40,278 bases of DNA from Erysipelotrichaceae bacterium (GCA_030528645.1 JAUMYM010000003.1:105521-145798); one strand, 5' to 3'; positions 1 through 7,964 are shown, counted from the first letter of the stretch. Made by a program: numbers and translations. The notes: generated by a model not told the origin, from the sequence alone.

Positions 1-1633
1 TGGTGCAACAACATTTGATGAGTATCGTCAACACATTGAAAAAGATGCTGCATTAGAACGACGTTTTCAAAAAATTATGGTAGATGAACCAACGGTTGAA
101 GATACGATTTCCATTTTAAGGGGACTTAAAGATCGTTTTGAACTACATCATAAAGTACATATTTTAGATGAATCGTTGATTGCTGCAGCAAAATTATCAA
201 ATCGTTATATTACAGATCGTTTTTTACCGGATAAAGCGATTGATTTAGTAGATGAAGCATGTGCAAGTATTCGTGTAGAGATGGACTCTATGCCGAAAGA
301 GTTAGATGAATTAAATCGAAAGATTATGCAGTTAGAAATTGAAGAATTTAGTTTAAAGAAAGAAACCGATCAAAAATCAATTCAACGTTTAGAAGATATT
401 GTAAAAGAACTGGAAAACTTAAAAGAAGAGTTTAAAGTCTTATCAACAAAATGGAATCAAGAAAAAGAGAGTAATGTTACAATTAATCAATTAAAAGAGA
501 AGCTTGAAAAGGCGAAATTAGACTTTAGTATTGCGCAAAATGAAGCTAAATACGAACAAGCGGCTAAACTACAATATGAAACAATTCCTAATTTAGAAAA
601 AGAGATTCAAACACTTAATGAAAATCAAGATCATAAACTTATTAAAGAAATTGTTGATGAAGAAATGATTGCTAAGATTGTAAGTCGATGGACACATATT
701 GAAATTAGTAAGTTAATGGAAAGTGATCGTAATAAATTGTTACATCTAGCTGAAACACTAAAGAAACGTGTTATTGGACAAGATATGGCTTTAAAATTAG
801 TGACGGATGCTATTTTACGTTCTAAAGCGAATATTCAAGATAGTAATCGTCCAATTGGTTCCTTTATGTTTCTTGGTCCAACGGGAGTAGGTAAAACAGA
901 AGTTGCTAAGGCATTGGCGCAACAATTATTTGATGATGAAAGTAAGATTGTACGTATTGATATGAGTGAGTATATGGAAAAACATTCCGTATCTAGATTG
1001 ATTGGTGCTCCTCCAGGTTATGTAGGATATGAGGAAGGTGGTCAATTAACAGAAGCAATTCGTAGAAAGCCATATTCTATTGTTCTGTTAGATGAAATTG
1101 AAAAGGCTCATCCTGATGTGTTTAATATTTTACTTCAAATTTTAGATGATGGACGTATTACAGATTCGAAAGGTGTTACAGTTGATTTTAAAAATACCTT
1201 AATTATTATGACAAGTAATTTAGGTAGTATTCACGCTTTTAATGAAGATAAGTCTATGATACAAGATTTATATCTTAAAGAGGTAAAGCAACATTTTAAA
1301 CCTGAATTTATTAATCGTATTGATGAAATTATTGTCTTTAATTCATTAGATCAAACAATTATTGTAAAGATTGTCGATAAATTTTTAAATCAATTAAAAG
1401 AAAAATTATATGAGCATGACATTGATTTGGTTGTAAGTGAAGAAGTAATATATAAAATCGTCGAAGAGGGATATGATAGTCAATTTGGTGCTCGTCCAAT
1501 CAAACGTTATATTCAAAAAGAAATTGAAACATTAATTGCGAATAAGATAATACGTAATGATTTTGAAAAACCATGTACGATGCATTTGATACTTAAGGAT
1601 GGTTATTATTCATTAGATATGCAAAAAAAATAG
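1..1633 (+). CDS. clpB: ATP-dependent chaperone ClpB, 3' part (5' end outside window)
   Basis: ClpB is the cytosolic AAA+ disaggregase that threads aggregated protein through a hexameric ring together with DnaK. The reading frame is open from base 2, so the gene starts upstream of the window; the ATG at 77 is internal. The opening residues GATTFDEYRQHIEKDAALE belong to the end of the first AAA+ domain. They are followed by a long coiled-coil middle domain (about window residues 95-210 after the internal Met), which separates ClpB from ClpA/ClpC. The second AAA+ domain has Walker A GPTGVGKT, the pore loop GYVGYEEGG, Walker B VLLDEIEKAH and the sensor TSNLGS. The C-terminal small domain has the usual GARP motif (QFGARPIKR). 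The frame ends at a TAG inside a bidirectional terminator shared with the convergent transporter gene. Heat-shock control cannot be judged because the promoter is not visible. Confidence 0.97.
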   Translation, partial: GATTFDEYRQHIEKDAALERRFQKIMVDEPTVEDTISILRGLKDRFELHHKVHILDESLIAAAKLSNRYITDRFLPDKAIDLVDEACASIRVEMDSMPKELDELNRKIMQLEIEEFSLKKETDQKSIQRLEDIVKELENLKEEFKVLSTKWNQEKESNVTINQLKEKLEKAKLDFSIAQNEAKYEQAAKLQYETIPNLEKEIQTLNENQDHKLIKEIVDEEMIAKIVSRWTHIEISKLMESDRNKLLHLAETLKKRVIGQDMALKLVTDAILRSKANIQDSNRPIGSFMFLGPTGVGKTEVAKALAQQLFDDESKIVRIDMSEYMEKHSVSRLIGAPPGYVGYEEGGQLTEAIRRKPYSIVLLDEIEKAHPDVFNILLQILDDGRITDSKGVTVDFKNTLIIMTSNLGSIHAFNEDKSMIQDLYLKEVKQHFKPEFINRIDEIIVFNSLDQTIIVKIVDKFLNQLKEKLYEHDIDLVVSEEVIYKIVEEGYDSQFGARPIKRYIQKEIETLIANKIIRNDFEKPCTMHLILKDGYYSLDMQKK

Positions 1634-1657
1634 TTGGAAGTTAATTCCAACTATTTT
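1627..1657. terminator. Bidirectional terminator between clpB and the Na/Pi symporter gene
   Basis: The 13-bp perfect inverted repeat AAAATAGTTGGAA / TTCCAACTATTTT (1627-1639 and 1645-1657) encloses a 5-base loop, with A and T tracts on the two sides. It therefore works in both directions. The clpB stop (1631-1633) lies in the left arm and the minus-strand stop (1641-1643) lies in the loop. Confidence 0.85.
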
Positions 1658-3296
1658 CATTAATAACATTGACTTCAGCTTTACGTTTACCAATGTTTAA
1701 GCAATGGTCTCCCATACGCTCAATATTAGCAAGAATATCACAGTATACTGCTCCTGCAATTGTGGAACTACATATTTCTTCAGACATACGCTTAAAGTGT
1801 CTTAAACGAGATGTATGTTCTAAATTATCCATAGTTGTTTCTTCACGATGTAGTTCACTTAATAACTCTAAATCATTTGTTTTATATACTTGAATTGCCA
1901 TGTCAATCATTTTTAATAATTGTAAAAACAATTCATTAATTTCGTTTTGAGCTTGTTTAGAGAAGTTTCCTTTTTTATCTTCATAAACCATTTCGAAGAA
2001 TTCCATAAGGTTAACTGCTAAATCACCAACACGTTCTAAATTTTTTATAACTTGTAAATGTAAATTTGAAATATTAACATCATGGTCAGTAAGTTCTTGT
2101 TTATTAATCAACATAATGTAGTTCGTAATGGTCTTATCCAAATGGTTGATTAAGGCTTCATTTTGTCGGATTAAATCATGATTTTCAGAATTAATCTTTC
2201 CTTCTTCAAAATATCGATAGACTTCTTTGACATTGCGTTTTACAACGGAAGCTAATTTTAATACGGCACTTTCACAAACCCCTAACGCTGCACTTGGTAG
2301 GGTATGTGGTAAGTTAGGATCTAATTCATCTACTTTAATATCAATTTTTTCAACTTCATTACCAGGTATGACTTTACGGATTAAATCACACATTTGTTTT
2401 AGAAGTGGGAAGAAGATTAAAGTGGAAGATACGTTAAAGATAATATGTACAACCGCAATTTGCATCATTGGTTCCAAATAAAATTGCTGTGTTAGGACTA
2501 AAATGAAAGATGCTAAAGGGTAAATAAAGATTAACCAAACTAAGGTACCGACAACGTTAAAGAGAGTATGAATACCGGCAGTACGTCTTGCAGCTAGTGA
2601 ACCACCTAAAGAGGCGATGACACCCGTAATGGTTGTTCCAATGTTTGAACCGAATACAAAGGCAATGGCTGCTACTAGGGAGATACTTCCAGATTCGTAA
2701 ATCTTTTGAACTACCCCAACGACAACGGAAGAAGATTGAATTGCTCCTGTCATAATCGTACCTGCTAAAGCAGCAAGCAATGGTTTTGCTCCCATGGTTT
2801 GTGCAAAGGATGCAAAGGCTGGTAAATCTTTTAAGGCTTTTAAGGAATCACCCATAATTTTTAATCCAAAAAAGAGTAAACCAAAACCTAATATAATTTG
2901 ACCGATGTAATTTAATTTTTTACGACTTGTAAAGGAAATGATTAAAGAACCAAATAATACAAAATACAATGCATATTCTTCTACCGATAACCCAATTAGA
3001 AAGGCGGTTACGGTTGTTCCGATGTTGGCTCCCATTACAATACCGGCTGCTTGTTCTAATTTCATTAAACCAGAACGTACTAAACCAATGGTAATAGCTG
3101 TTGTAGCGCTACTTGATTGAATCATAACGGTAATGATGGAACCTATTAACAAACCCATGATAGGTTTCGAAGTATATTTATCGATGTAATGTCTTAAAGA
3201 ATCACCGGCAACAGCTTTTAAGCCATCTCCCATGATTTTAATTCCATAGATAAACATGGCAAAACCACCAAGAATTAAATCCCATGAAATTGTCAT
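1641..3296 (-). CDS. Na+/phosphate symporter of the NptA/PNaS family with C-terminal PhoU-like domain
   Basis: This 551-residue membrane protein probably takes up inorganic phosphate with sodium. The N-terminal ~320 residues are strongly hydrophobic and carry the two inverted Na/Pi-cotransporter repeats, recognisable by QSSSATTAITIG with GANIGTTVTA in the first half and QSSSVVVGVVQ with GSNIGTTITG in the second. The C-terminal ~210 residues are helical and charged, with PhoU-like signatures (NLERVGDLAVNLMEF and NIERMGDHCLNIGKR), as in the common YjbB/NptA-PhoU fusions of Firmicutes. The start ATG at 3296 has a GGAGG ribosome site on the minus strand. It lies 61 bp downstream of the lipid-kinase gene on the same strand, so the two may be cotranscribed. 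The exact ion and substrate are inferred from the family. Confidence 0.9.
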   Translation of the reverse strand: MTISWDLILGGFAMFIYGIKIMGDGLKAVAGDSLRHYIDKYTSKPIMGLLIGSIITVMIQSSSATTAITIGLVRSGLMKLEQAAGIVMGANIGTTVTAFLIGLSVEEYALYFVLFGSLIISFTSRKKLNYIGQIILGFGLLFFGLKIMGDSLKALKDLPAFASFAQTMGAKPLLAALAGTIMTGAIQSSSVVVGVVQKIYESGSISLVAAIAFVFGSNIGTTITGVIASLGGSLAARRTAGIHTLFNVVGTLVWLIFIYPLASFILVLTQQFYLEPMMQIAVVHIIFNVSSTLIFFPLLKQMCDLIRKVIPGNEVEKIDIKVDELDPNLPHTLPSAALGVCESAVLKLASVVKRNVKEVYRYFEEGKINSENHDLIRQNEALINHLDKTITNYIMLINKQELTDHDVNISNLHLQVIKNLERVGDLAVNLMEFFEMVYEDKKGNFSKQAQNEINELFLQLLKMIDMAIQVYKTNDLELLSELHREETTMDNLEHTSRLRHFKRMSEEICSSTIAGAVYCDILANIERMGDHCLNIGKRKAEVNVINENSWN

Positions 3297-3357
3297 ATCA
3301 ACTTTCCTCCACGTTTAAAGTATAATACATTTTAAATCAGTTATACAGATGTTCTTT

Positions 3358-4239
3358 TTATTTCAGTATTTTAATATTTGATTGTAATGGATGAAGTGTA
3401 ATTTCTTCTTTACTAGCCAGATAACATTCTCCATCACTTTCAAACATAATCTTTTTATCCGATGTGATAGTAATTTTTTTACCTTGATAGCTAAGAATCC
3501 CCGGAATACCTTGATGTTTTCCTTTTAAATACTTTGGTAAAAGTTTTAAGATCTTTAAATAAGGCATTTTTTCTACAATACAAATATCTAGTAATCCATC
3601 ATTTAATTCTGCATCAGGGGCAGGTGTAAATCCACCACCATAGTACTTACCATTCATAATCGAAATCAAAAGACATTCTTTTTGTAGCACTAAATCATCA
3701 ATGGTGATGGTTAAAGGATAATACGTTGGATGCATAATAGCTTTTAAAGTAGCAGCCATATATGCCATTTTCTTTGGTACGATTTTCTTGCGAATAAGTT
3801 TAGTTGCTACATCATTAATTTCAGCATCCAAACCACAAGAAGTACAGTTAATAAAACGGTGATGTAAACAAGTACCAATATCAATCGGCATAGTTTCACC
3901 AGCAATCAGTTTTATAAGTAAGTCTTCTAAATTATTATATTGTATATCCAAAGAGCGAAAGAAATCATTACCACTACCGCAAGGAATGATGCCTAAAGGG
4001 ATGCTTGGATCTAGTCCTTGTACAATTTCAAATAAGGTACCATCTCCTCCAACAGAGTAAACCGTAATGGCTTCCTTTGAATTGATATTTGCAGCTAACG
4101 TTGTAGCATGACCTTTGTATTCGGTAAGAAGTATTTGATAGGGAATGTTATATCTTAATGCGACACTTTCAATTAAATCTTTATTTGCCAAGGCTTCTCC
4201 TTGACCAGATTCGGGATTAATAATAAATATGTGTTTCAT
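3358..4239 (-). CDS. Diacylglycerol/lipid kinase family protein (DagK/YegS/BmrU type)
   Basis: This 293-residue soluble kinase contains the DAGK catalytic domain: the N-terminal IINPESGQGEA strand-loop, the nucleotide-binding GGDGTLFEIVQGL near residue 65 and the PCGSGNDFFRSL loop that follows. These are the hallmarks of bacterial soluble lipid kinases such as Staphylococcus DgkB and E. coli YegS. The usual role in Gram-positives is to phosphorylate diacylglycerol released by lipoteichoic-acid synthesis back to phosphatidic acid. The length is normal for the family and the C-terminal beta-sandwich half (GGGFTPAPDAELNDGLLDI) is present. It is divergent from rdgB with a 71-bp AT-rich spacer, and AGGAG lies just before the ATG. 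Lipid versus sphingosine or other specificity cannot be told from sequence. Confidence 0.87.
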   Translation of the reverse strand: MKHIFIINPESGQGEALANKDLIESVALRYNIPYQILLTEYKGHATTLAANINSKEAITVYSVGGDGTLFEIVQGLDPSIPLGIIPCGSGNDFFRSLDIQYNNLEDLLIKLIAGETMPIDIGTCLHHRFINCTSCGLDAEINDVATKLIRKKIVPKKMAYMAATLKAIMHPTYYPLTITIDDLVLQKECLLISIMNGKYYGGGFTPAPDAELNDGLLDICIVEKMPYLKILKLLPKYLKGKHQGIPGILSYQGKKITITSDKKIMFESDGECYLASKEEITLHPLQSNIKILK

Positions 4240-4310
4240 AAAACTCCTTTTATTGTATTTTACCTTAATATAATATCATAAATATGATAATATAACTAAG
4301 AGGTATTTTT
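4240..4310. promoter_or_regulatory. Divergent promoter region, dagK-like gene / rdgB
   Basis: This 71-bp, very AT-rich spacer separates two divergent genes and must hold both promoters. TATAAC (4291-4296) is a possible -10 toward rdgB, and a TAAAAT on the minus strand is a possible -10 toward the kinase. The inverted repeat TATCAT-AAAT-ATGATA (4274-4289) lies between them, but AT composition makes this weak evidence. No convincing -35 was found on either side. Confidence 0.4.
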
Positions 4311-4910
4311 ATGAAAGAATTGTTTATTGCAACAAGTAATACAGGTAAAATAAAAGAGTTTAAAGAAATGTTAGAACCATTAGGGTATCAAGTTTTAAGT
4401 TTAAAAGATTTACAAGAAGAAATTGAAATTGAAGAAACAGGAACAACATTTGAAGAAAATGCCATTTTAAAAGCGACAGCCCTAGCTAAAATCTTAAATA
4501 AGATGGTTCTGGCGGATGATTCAGGTTTAGAAATTACAGCCTTAAACAATGAACCTGGAATTTATTCGGCACGCTATATGGGTTATGATACCTCTTATAA
4601 AGAAAAAAACTTGAACTTAATTCAACGTTTAGATGGATGTAGTGATCGTTCTGCACGTTTTGTTTGTTGTATGGCTTTAAGTGATCCAAGTGGGAATGTG
4701 AAAACGTTTGAGGGTATTGTGGAAGGAAGAATACATCATGAGATTGATGGTGAAAATGGATTTGGTTATGATCCGATTTTCTATTATCCACCTTATCAAA
4801 CAACAATGGCAAACTTAACAAATGGCCAAAAACATACGATTAGTCATCGTGGAAAAGCCTTAGCGAAAGTCATGGAGTATTTTAATGAAATGGAAACTTC
4901 TGCATTATAG
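4311..4910 (+). CDS. rdgB: XTP/dITP diphosphatase (RdgB/HAM1 family)
   Basis: This house-cleaning nucleotidase hydrolyses dITP, XTP and ITP to the monophosphates and so keeps deaminated purines out of DNA and RNA. The 199-residue protein matches the family length. It carries the N-terminal nucleotide-binding ATSNTGKIKEF, the ADDSGLEI active-site segment with the PGIYSARY that follows, GFGYDPIFYYP and the C-terminal SHRGKALAK. The start ATG has GAGG 7 bases upstream. It is the first gene of a tightly packed plus-strand run; its last 26 bases overlap the start of the downstream membrane-protein gene in another frame, so the two are probably translationally coupled. In many Firmicutes rdgB is followed directly by a YfcE/MJ0936 phosphoesterase; here that gene lies 2.1 kb further down the same run. 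Confidence 0.96.
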   Translation: MKELFIATSNTGKIKEFKEMLEPLGYQVLSLKDLQEEIEIEETGTTFEENAILKATALAKILNKMVLADDSGLEITALNNEPGIYSARYMGYDTSYKEKNLNLIQRLDGCSDRSARFVCCMALSDPSGNVKTFEGIVEGRIHHEIDGENGFGYDPIFYYPPYQTTMANLTNGQKHTISHRGKALAKVMEYFNEMETSAL

Positions 4911-5553
4911 TGCAATTTGGGCATTGCTACTTTTTGTATTTAGCGCTGTGATTGAATTTTACAGTTTTCATTTTTCCTTTTATAAGCAGCAATACCAACA
5001 ATTAAACGTTGCTTCTACCATTGGCGTATCCAAAGAAGAATTGTATCGAGTAACGACTCACTTACTGTACTACATACAAGGAAAACAAGAGGATTTAATG
5101 ATACAAGCTACCATTGATGGTAAACAAGATTTCTTTTTTAATCAAAAAGAAATAGATCATATGGTAGATGTTAAAGATTTATATACGAAGATGAAATGGG
5201 TACAATATGGCAGTTGTATGTATGTTATGGTTGTATTAGCTATCAGTATGAAACAAAAAAAGATGAAGGCATGGTATCAAGCATATATTCAACATACGCA
5301 TTACTTTATGATGATAGTAGGGGGATTAGGTTTCTACATCTTAATGGATTTTCAACAATTTTGGTATCAATTTCATACTGTCTTTTTTACCAATGATTTA
5401 TGGTTATTAGATCCAAGTGTAGATCGCTTGATTATGATGGTCCCATCTGCATTTTTTAATCAATTGGTATTACGTATTTTACTTAGTTTTTTAGTTATCT
5501 TTTTAATGTTATATGTCTTTAGTCGCTATCAAGTAAAAAGGAGTATAGAATGA
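4885..5553 (+). CDS. Integral membrane protein, TIGR01906/DUF1461-like
   Basis: This 222-residue membrane protein has one transmembrane segment at the N-terminus (about residues 8-28), an extracytoplasmic stretch of about 80 residues, and three more membrane segments (about 108-126, 138-158 and 190-214). The extracytoplasmic region (GVSKEELYRVTTHLLYYIQG, then FFNQKEIDHMVDVKDLY) has the pattern I associate with the TIGR01906 family, in which a conserved HM.DVK motif precedes the second membrane helix. The function is unknown. The start codon lies inside rdgB and the stop overlaps the trmL start (ATGA), so translation is likely coupled on both sides. The family assignment is from memory of the motif and is moderately sure. 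Confidence 0.75.
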   Translation: MKWKLLHYSAIWALLLFVFSAVIEFYSFHFSFYKQQYQQLNVASTIGVSKEELYRVTTHLLYYIQGKQEDLMIQATIDGKQDFFFNQKEIDHMVDVKDLYTKMKWVQYGSCMYVMVVLAISMKQKKMKAWYQAYIQHTHYFMMIVGGLGFYILMDFQQFWYQFHTVFFTNDLWLLDPSVDRLIMMVPSAFFNQLVLRILLSFLVIFLMLYVFSRYQVKRSIE

Positions 5554-6056
5554 TTCATATTGTTTTATTTGAACCTGAAATTCCACAGAATACAGGAAAT
5601 ATCATGCGTAGTTGTGTTGCATTTCATGCACAATTGCATTTAATCAAACCTTTAGGTTTTAAACTGGATGAGTCTCGCTTACGTCGAAGTGGTTTAGATT
5701 ACATTCAAGATTTGACCTATACCGTTTATGAAAATTTTGAAGAATTTAAAATAAAAAATAATAATCCGATATTATATTTCGTAACACGTTATGGACATAA
5801 ACCGCCATCTTCCTTTGATTTTAAAACCGATGATGATATTTACTTAATGTTTGGTAAAGAATCTACCGGTATACCCAAAGAAATCTTACAAACCGATTTA
5901 CAGAGATGTATGCGTTTGCCAATGGTGAAAAGTGCTCGTTCACTTAATTTAAGTAATTGTGTAGCGATTTGTATTTATGAAGTATTACGACAAAATGAAT
6001 ATTATAATTTATCATTTAATGAGTATATCAAGGGTGCACACTGGATAGAAAACTAA
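5550..6056 (+). CDS. trmL: tRNA (cytidine/uridine-34-2'-O)-methyltransferase TrmL
   Basis: This SPOUT-class methyltransferase 2'-O-methylates the wobble nucleotide of tRNA-Leu isoacceptors using S-adenosylmethionine. The 168-residue protein is a bare SPOUT domain of normal family length, without the extra RNA-binding domain of TrmH/RlmB. The three knot motifs are visible: NTGNIMRSC near residue 15, LMFGKESTGIP near residue 106 and RLPMVKSARSLNLSNCVAI near residue 130, the last forming the SAM-binding trefoil knot. It overlaps the upstream membrane-protein gene by 4 bases (ATGA). The old name is CspR/YibK. It is followed by an extended -10 promoter for the next gene. Confidence 0.94.
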   Translation: MIHIVLFEPEIPQNTGNIMRSCVAFHAQLHLIKPLGFKLDESRLRRSGLDYIQDLTYTVYENFEEFKIKNNNPILYFVTRYGHKPPSSFDFKTDDDIYLMFGKESTGIPKEILQTDLQRCMRLPMVKSARSLNLSNCVAICIYEVLRQNEYYNLSFNEYIKGAHWIEN

Positions 6057-6064
6057 TGTAAGTA

Positions 6065-6073
6065 TGTTATAAT
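6065..6073 (+). promoter_or_regulatory. Extended -10 promoter for the M15-peptidase-like gene
   Basis: TGTTATAAT is a perfect -10 with the TGn extension; no good -35 lies upstream. The predicted start point (about 6080) lies inside the ribosome site GGAAGGAG (6077-6084), so a transcript from here would have a leader of only about 12 bases. Confidence 0.5.
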
Positions 6074-6091
6074 TTGGGAAGGAGTAAGAAT

Positions 6092-7060
6092 ATGGTTGTT
6101 AAAAGAGGAATCTTAATTATTAGTATTATAGTGATTTCATTGATGTGCCTTTCAATTATGAATCTTGATTTCGATCGCTTATCTCGATATCCCTATAAAG
6201 ATGAAACATCACGTCAATTAATTAAACAATATTTAAATAATGAAGAAATTGAATACATCATTGAATATTCGATTGCTCCAAGTTATTTCATACGCTTTAT
6301 TGATGCAAAAAAATTTAATATCTATCATGTTACTTTTTATGAAGAGGTAGAGGATATTTGTTGGTATTTATCGCCAAAAGAAGTGGTTGAATTTGCAGAA
6401 ACGGTGTATGGAAATTATGATGCCAAAACATTGAGTAAGTTATTAGAACGTTATAAGTATCATGAAATTGCTTATTGGGCAAGTCAACATACGGAAATAC
6501 AAGCAAAATCTATTTTAGTTGAAAATCCCAATAGTTTATTAGCTTATGTAGATAATACATATACCATTAGTAATAAAACATTTGATGATCTTGTGGATGT
6601 TAGTATCAATGGTTCCGAATTTAAAGTACGTAAATTGGTTGAAAAACCTTTAATGGAACTGTGTGATGCTTTAACAGAAGAATTTAAGGTGGAATGTGGA
6701 GGTCTTATTGTAGATAGGGCTTATGTTTCTTACCCTCAACAAAAATCGCTATACTTAAAAACACAACAAGAACAACCTTCACAAGTAGATAAGCTTGTAG
6801 ATTATCCGGGTCATAGTGAAAATCAATTGGGAACTAGCATTGATTTTATGTTGCCGAATGAAGATTTAAAAACATCAACAGTTGGGGTATGGTTAAAAGA
6901 AAATGCTCATCGTTTTGGCTTTGTGCAAACATATTTACATGAATATATGAAAGATACGGGGAAAGAAGAACGTTTTCATCACTTTCGTTATTTAGGTGAG
7001 GATGCGTCTAGTTTTTATAATCAACATCGTTCACTAAAGGAGTTTTTAAAAGACAAATGA
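6092..7060 (+). CDS. Membrane-anchored M15 (VanY/D,D-carboxypeptidase-like) protein with an altered zinc site
   Basis: The start is placed at ATG 6092, 7 bases after GGAAGGAG; a TTG at 6074 in frame would lie on top of that site. The 322-residue product has an N-terminal signal-anchor (about residues 5-24) and a C-terminal M15-like domain. In M15 enzymes the metal and catalytic residues are SxHxxGxxxD and ExxH. Here the first motif reads PGHSENQLGTSIDF, so the zinc His is Asn244 while Asp251 is kept, and the second reads E293-R-F-H296 followed by HFRY, with correct ExxH spacing. A VanY-type enzyme would trim D-Ala from peptidoglycan stem peptides outside the cell. With Asn at a metal ligand this one may be inactive, or may use His241 or His297 instead. 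The last 4 bases overlap the phosphoesterase start. Confidence 0.72.
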   Translation: MVVKRGILIISIIVISLMCLSIMNLDFDRLSRYPYKDETSRQLIKQYLNNEEIEYIIEYSIAPSYFIRFIDAKKFNIYHVTFYEEVEDICWYLSPKEVVEFAETVYGNYDAKTLSKLLERYKYHEIAYWASQHTEIQAKSILVENPNSLLAYVDNTYTISNKTFDDLVDVSINGSEFKVRKLVEKPLMELCDALTEEFKVECGGLIVDRAYVSYPQQKSLYLKTQQEQPSQVDKLVDYPGHSENQLGTSIDFMLPNEDLKTSTVGVWLKENAHRFGFVQTYLHEYMKDTGKEERFHHFRYLGEDASSFYNQHRSLKEFLKDK

Positions 7061-7515
7061 AAATAACTGTTGTTTCTGATAATCATGGATTAATTCAAGT
7101 ACTAAATAAAGTAAAAGAGGCGAATAAAGATAGTAGCTTTTTTATACATTGTGGAGATTCTGAGCTCGAAGAGAAGTACCTTAGTTGTTTTATTAGTGTG
7201 CGTGGAAATAATGATTATTATTCTACCATTAAAGAGTATCAAGTTTTAGAAGTAGAAGGTCATCGTATTTTAATTATCCATGGTCATCGTCTTATTTTTA
7301 TGAATAGTTATCAAAATTTAGTTTTAAAAGCGAAGCAATTGGATTGTGATATTGTGCTTTTTGGTCATACTCATGTGTTTACAGATATAGTGATTGATCA
7401 AGTGCGTTTGATTAACCCCGGTTCTCTTTCTTATAACCGTGATTTTTCACCATGTTGCTATGCCAATTTGTATTTAAAAAAAGATGAAATAAAAGTTGAA
7501 CGCATTAACATTTAG
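7057..7515 (+). CDS. Metallophosphoesterase, YfcE/MJ0936 family
   Basis: This small (152-residue) calcineurin-like phosphodiesterase has an intact dinuclear metal site: D8 and H10 in VSDNHG, the IHCGD segment, RGNND, the IIHGH strand and the FGHTH pair. The C-terminal RLINPGSLSYNRDF segment is typical of the MJ0936/YfcE/YsnB group. Such enzymes hydrolyse phosphodiester model substrates in vitro; the natural substrate is unknown. It overlaps the upstream gene by 4 bases (ATGA) and closes the run that begins with rdgB, its frequent neighbour in other Firmicutes. No T-rich terminator follows it before the tRNA promoter. Confidence 0.88.
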   Translation: MKITVVSDNHGLIQVLNKVKEANKDSSFFIHCGDSELEEKYLSCFISVRGNNDYYSTIKEYQVLEVEGHRILIIHGHRLIFMNSYQNLVLKAKQLDCDIVLFGHTHVFTDIVIDQVRLINPGSLSYNRDFSPCCYANLYLKKDEIKVERINI

Positions 7516-7518
7516 GTA

Positions 7519-7547
7519 TTGATTATTTTATGAAAAGTTGATAAAAT
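7519..7547 (+). promoter_or_regulatory. Promoter of the tRNA-Arg gene
   Basis: -35 TTGATT (7519-7524), a 17-bp spacer and -10 TAAAAT (7542-7547) preceded by TGA (extended -10). The predicted start (about 7554) is five bases before the mature tRNA 5' end. A 10-bp AT-only inverted repeat (7522-7531 / 7541-7550) overlaps it. Confidence 0.7.
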
Positions 7548-7558
7548 AATTAAGCAAT

Positions 7559-7635
7559 GTCCATGTAGCTCAGTTGGATAGAGCATACGCCTTCTAAGCG
7601 TACGGTCAGGGGTTCGAATCCCTTCATGGACGCCA
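7559..7635 (+). tRNA. tRNA-Arg (anticodon TCT)
   Basis: A complete cloverleaf can be drawn: acceptor stem GTCCATG / CATGGAC (7559-7565 / 7625-7631), D arm GCTC...GAGC, and anticodon stem TACGC / GCGTA (7586-7590 / 7598-7602) with the loop CTTCTAA. The anticodon TCT at 7593-7595 reads AGA/AGG arginine codons, the main Arg codons expected in an AT-rich genome. The T arm has TTCGAAT in the loop, the discriminator is G, and CCA (7633-7635) is encoded. It stands alone between two protein-gene blocks, with its own promoter and terminator. Confidence 0.97.
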
Positions 7636-7647
7636 TTTTGATAAATT

Positions 7648-7669
7648 AGCCTAGTTTAGGGCTTTTTTA
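7648..7669 (+). terminator. Terminator after tRNA-Arg
   Basis: A short hairpin, AGCCT / AGGGCT with one G-T pair (7648-7663), is followed at once by a T-rich run (7663-7668, continuing TTTTATT). The stem is short but the position 13 bases after the tRNA supports it. Confidence 0.6.
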
Positions 7670-7703
7670 TTTTATTGTCTTTAAAGTTATGTTATAAAAA
7701 TTA

Positions 7704-7712
7704 TGCTATAAT
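7704..7712 (+). promoter_or_regulatory. Extended -10 promoter of the murG-murB-divIB block
   Basis: TGCTATAAT is a perfect extended -10, 22 bases upstream of the ATG at 7735. There is no good -35 at 16-18 bp spacing. Confidence 0.6.
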
Positions 7713-7734
7713 TACATTGCAATTTGAGGTCATT

Positions 7735-7956
7735 ATGAATTTTGTAAAATATGCTATCTACTTTGTATCTGTTGTACTTATTTATGGGATACTTTCATTT
7801 TTTTCAATTTATTACTTGGGTCGTTTAGTGGATGCTTTTTTTTATAATGATTTTTTAAAGTATTTCTTATATTGCTTAATTGCAGTTTTATGCATGATAG
7901 TTAATCCAATCTTAACGTATATCTTAGTAAATAAAATGAAAGTATTTCATTTCTAG
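7735..7956 (+). CDS. Small hydrophobic membrane protein of unknown function upstream of murG
   Basis: The start at ATG 7735 is preceded by TTTGAGGT, a GAGG ribosome site 7-8 bases upstream; the open frame extends further but that part crosses the promoter. The 73-residue product consists of two membrane helices (about residues 4-28 and 42-66) with a short polar link, YLGRLVDAFFYND, and a basic tail. It has no family signature I recognise. It ends 8 bases before murG, whose ribosome site overlaps its stop, and shares its promoter, so it is probably made together with MurG, MurB and DivIB at the membrane. It may aid peptidoglycan synthesis or division, but that is only a guess from position. 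Confidence 0.65.
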   Translation: MNFVKYAIYFVSVVLIYGILSFFSIYYLGRLVDAFFYNDFLKYFLYCLIAVLCMIVNPILTYILVNKMKVFHF

Positions 7957-7964
7957 GAGGTTTT

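Noticed and set aside
4274-4289. Inverted repeat TATCAT-AAAT-ATGATA between the lipid kinase and rdgB as an operator
   Set aside because: AT-only, short and likely by chance in this composition; no regulator nearby.
6074-6091. TTG start for the M15-like protein
   Set aside because: This codon lies on the ribosome site and the predicted transcription start; ATG 6092 has ideal spacing.
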